A stretch of 13,484 bases of DNA from Acetobacteraceae bacterium (GTDB lineage: Bacteria > Pseudomonadota > Alphaproteobacteria > Acetobacterales > Acetobacteraceae), in NCBI GenBank assembly GCA_025356735.1, contig JANXRT010000433.1, positions 1 through 13,484 of the forward strand, written 5' to 3'. Made by a program: the position numbers and the translations under genes. The notes under the pieces were generated by a model. The model had not been told where the DNA came from, searched no databases, and saw nothing but the letters and a program-made list of their open reading frames with translations. Positions 11,843 through 13,484 of the stretch are shown in pieces (positions within the stretch are counted from its first letter, which is position 1; every line of letters begins with the position of its first letter).

Positions 11843-12837
11843 CAGGGTTTCGCGGGTGCGGCAGGGTCGGCCGTCGGCGCCACCGGCGAGCCATCCGGGT
11901 TGAACAGCTCGACCGAGACACCCTGCTTGGCGCGCGCGATCACCGCCGCCACGCTGTCCTGGATGATCTTCTGGCGCAATTCGTCGCGCGCCGCCTCGAA
12001 GGTCTGCGGCGCCGCGGTGCGCCGCTCCACCAGCTGGATGACGTGCCAGCCGAACTGGGTGTGCACGGGAACGGACGAGATTTCGCCGGGCTTCATCGCG
12101 AAGGCCGCACCGGCGAACTCCGGCACCATTTCCTCGCGCCGGAAGAAGCCTAGGTCGCCGCCCTGGGCACCACCGGGATCGGTGCTGTACTTCTTGGCCA
12201 ACGCCGCGAAATCGCCGCCTTTCTTCAGCTCGCCGATGATCTTCTTGGCCTCGGGCTCGTCGGCCACCAGGATGTGCTTGGCGTGGACCTCCTCCTGCCC
12301 GGGCTTGCTGGCGATGTCGCGGTCGTAGCGTGCCTTCAACGCATCCTCGGTCAGCAGCGGCCCGATCTCGCGGCCGAGCATCGCCGTCTGCAACGCCCGG
12401 TCCGAGGCGTCGGCCATCTGCTTGGCGACCACCGGGTCATGCTCAAGGCCCGCCTTCTTGGCGGCGAGCAGCAGGACCTGCCCGTCCACCGCCTGCTCCA
12501 GCAGCATCGGGTAGAGCATCTGCGGCGGCACCCCGCGGGCATTGTCGGGCATCGCCTGGGCCGCGGCGCGAAGGTCCGACTGGCGGATGTTGGTGCCGTT
12601 AACGCGGGCCACCACCGGATCGGCGGGGGCCGGCGCGATACCGGCGGAAGGCGGCGGCGCGCCTGGCGGGGGTGCCGCCGGAGTGGGAGTAGTCTGAGTG
12701 GGAGCAGTCTGAGTGGGAGCAGTTTGGGCGTAAGCCGTGCCGCACAGCAGCAATGCCGGCAGCGTGATCCTCATCACCCTACCAAAAAACTGCGGCCGAA
12801 CAAGCGAGATGGCCGAAATGCGGTCGAAACGCGACAT
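11842..12837 (-). CDS. Exported parvulin-type peptidyl-prolyl cis-trans isomerase
   Basis: A periplasmic foldase of the PpiC/SurA/PrsA type. From the ATG at 12835-12837 it has 331 residues, with AGGGGA four bases upstream. The ATG at 12772-12774 (residue 22 of this model) would start directly at a classical signal peptide, MRITLPALLLCGTAYAQ, and is a serious alternative. An ATG at 12891 lies inside a possible promoter. The signal peptide ends at AYA near residue 37. A Pro/Thr/Ala-rich linker (38-72) follows, then a SurA-N-like helical region (75-178) and the rotamase domain (182-275) with AKHILV, the GGDLGFF loop and GWHVIQLVERR. The C-terminal tail is Pro/Ala-rich. It leads an operon with argJ and GNAT-MutT and diverges from secA, a plausible link to protein export. 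Confidence 0.88.
   Translation of the reverse strand: MSRFDRISAISLVRPQFFGRVMRITLPALLLCGTAYAQTAPTQTAPTQTTPTPAAPPPGAPPPSAGIAPAPADPVVARVNGTNIRQSDLRAAAQAMPDNARGVPPQMLYPMLLEQAVDGQVLLLAAKKAGLEHDPVVAKQMADASDRALQTAMLGREIGPLLTEDALKARYDRDIASKPGQEEVHAKHILVADEPEAKKIIGELKKGGDFAALAKKYSTDPGGAQGGDLGFFRREEMVPEFAGAAFAMKPGEISSVPVHTQFGWHVIQLVERRTAAPQTFEAARDELRQKIIQDSVAAVIARAKQGVSVELFNPDGSPVAPTADPAAPAKP
12681..12725 (-). repeat. Three 15-bp tandem repeats in the foldase linker
   Basis: Units begin at 12681, 12696 and 12711. On the plus strand the consensus is GAGTGGGAGCAGTCT, with single-base differences. On the coding strand they encode QTAPT/QTTPT units just after the signal peptide. They form a flexible linker that can change length without breaking the frame. 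Confidence 0.85.
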
Positions 12838-12862
12838 AGCTTCCCCTGGTGCAATCAGTCCG

Positions 12863-12891
12863 ATGATGGCCGAAGCCCTGGCGCGCGACAA
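12863..12891 (-). promoter_or_regulatory. Possible promoter of the foldase-argJ-GNAT/MutT operon
   Basis: On the minus strand, TTGTCG (12886-12891) and CATCAT (12863-12868) are separated by 17 bp. Both hexamers match only partly. The position would give a short leader of about 20 bases to the ATG at 12837 and rules out the ATG at 12891. Confidence 0.3.
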
Positions 12892-12931
12892 GGTTGCCAG
12901 CCTGCCGGGCTGGACGGCTCAGGCAATAACG

Positions 12932-12960
12932 TTGACCACGGATCATGCCGGTCCTATCTC
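12932..12960 (+). promoter_or_regulatory. Predicted sigma-70-type promoter of secA
   Basis: TTGACC (12932-12937) and TATCTC (12955-12960) are separated by 17 bp; the -35 matches the consensus at five of six bases. The expected start near 12967 leaves a 5' leader of about 70 bases to secA. Confidence 0.5.
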
Positions 12961-13036
12961 AAGCCCAAACCCGGTTGCTGACAAACCGGCTGTTCCTATT
13001 TGCCGGCATCCGCGCCGGCCATCCTTGAAGGTTCGC

Positions 13037-13484
13037 ATGTTCGGCAGCATCGCCCGGTCCCTGTTCGGCTCCGCCAACGACCGCTCGCTCAAGTTCTATC
13101 AGCGCCGCGTGCCGGAAATCAACGCGCTGGAGCCGGCGACCAAGGGCCTGTCGGATGAGGCGCTACGGGCCAAAACGGCGGAATTCAAGGGCCGCCTGAC
13201 GGCCGGCAAGACGCTCGACGACATCCTCCCGGAAGCCTTCGCCGTGGTTCGCGAGGCGGCTCTTCGCGTGCTCGGGCAGCGCCATTTTGACGTTCAGATG
13301 GTCGGCGGCATGGTGCTGCACGACGGCAAGATCGCGGAGATGAAAACCGGCGAGGGCAAAACCCTGGTCGCCACCCTGCCCGTCTATCTCAACGCGCTGG
13401 CTGGCGGCGGCGTCCATGTCGTGACCGTCAACGACTACCTGGCGCGTCGCGACGCCGAGTGGATGGGCCAGATCTACGGCTTCC
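13037..13484 (+). CDS. secA: Preprotein translocase ATPase SecA, N-terminal part (cut by window end)
   Basis: The first 149 residues of SecA, the motor ATPase that drives unfolded preproteins through SecYEG. The ATG at 13037 has GAAGG five bases upstream. The protein opens MFGSIARSLFGSANDRSLK and carries the SecA N-terminal signature NALEPATKGLSDEALRAKT. The Walker A motif MKTGEGKT occupies residues 102-109, at the same position as in E. coli SecA. It is followed by VTVNDYLARRDAEWMG, a hallmark of nucleotide-binding domain 1. The frame is open to the window end. The gene diverges from the periplasmic foldase gene, with about 200 bp between the two starts holding both promoters. Confidence 0.97.
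   Translation, partial: MFGSIARSLFGSANDRSLKFYQRRVPEINALEPATKGLSDEALRAKTAEFKGRLTAGKTLDDILPEAFAVVREAALRVLGQRHFDVQMVGGMVLHDGKIAEMKTGEGKTLVATLPVYLNALAGGGVHVVTVNDYLARRDAEWMGQIYGF

Overview
The window is about two-thirds G+C, with G/C-rich third codon positions. Its gene set suggests an alphaproteobacterium, most likely of the Acetobacteraceae: a secA gene divergent from a parvulin foldase, argJ and GNAT-MutT cluster, an orphan CheY-like regulator, and GC-rich extragenic palindromes. The taxonomic assignment is inference from gene order and protein flavour; no rRNA gene is present.

Layout. Positions 1-248 hold the 3' end of an IS6-type insertion sequence. It abuts the stop codon of a leftward lytic transglycosylase gene (248-1198). 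A visibly AT-richer gap of about 390 bp with short repeats follows, then a 24-codon leftward ORF for a one-span membrane peptide (1592-1666, GTG start). Diverging from it is a 763-residue FdhF/YdeP-type molybdopterin oxidoreductase (1839-4130), then a small lipoprotein made of 32-residue repeats (4204-4527).

Positions 4571-6190 form a compact regulatory module: a ribbon-helix-helix regulator and a PHB-depolymerase-family esterase. The regulator is preceded by a near-perfect 36-bp palindrome that covers the predicted -10 box, ribosome-binding site and start codon, which suggests autorepression. An orphan response regulator (6284-6676) meets a leftward GST-kappa/DsbA-type isomerase (6673-7314) tail to tail with overlapping stops. 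Divergent from the isomerase is a rightward pair, a thiolase-fold protein without the catalytic cysteine (7507-8766) and a DUF35 zinc-ribbon/OB-fold partner (8771-9280). Thiolase-like/DUF35 pairs act as acyl-CoA aldolases or thiolases, and all three genes together look like a small catabolic acyl-CoA/aromatic locus of unknown substrate.

The 9281-9543 gap carries two inverted copies of a GC-rich palindromic element. The right end is housekeeping. On the minus strand lie a parvulin-type peptidyl-prolyl isomerase, argJ and a fused GNAT-MutT gene, with 1-nt and 20-nt overlaps. The divergent secA gene is cut by the window edge.

I did not find a phage, CRISPR array, tRNA or rRNA. The most notable points are the operator-like palindrome, the micro-ORF, the repeat lipoprotein and the cysteine-less thiolase/DUF35 pair.
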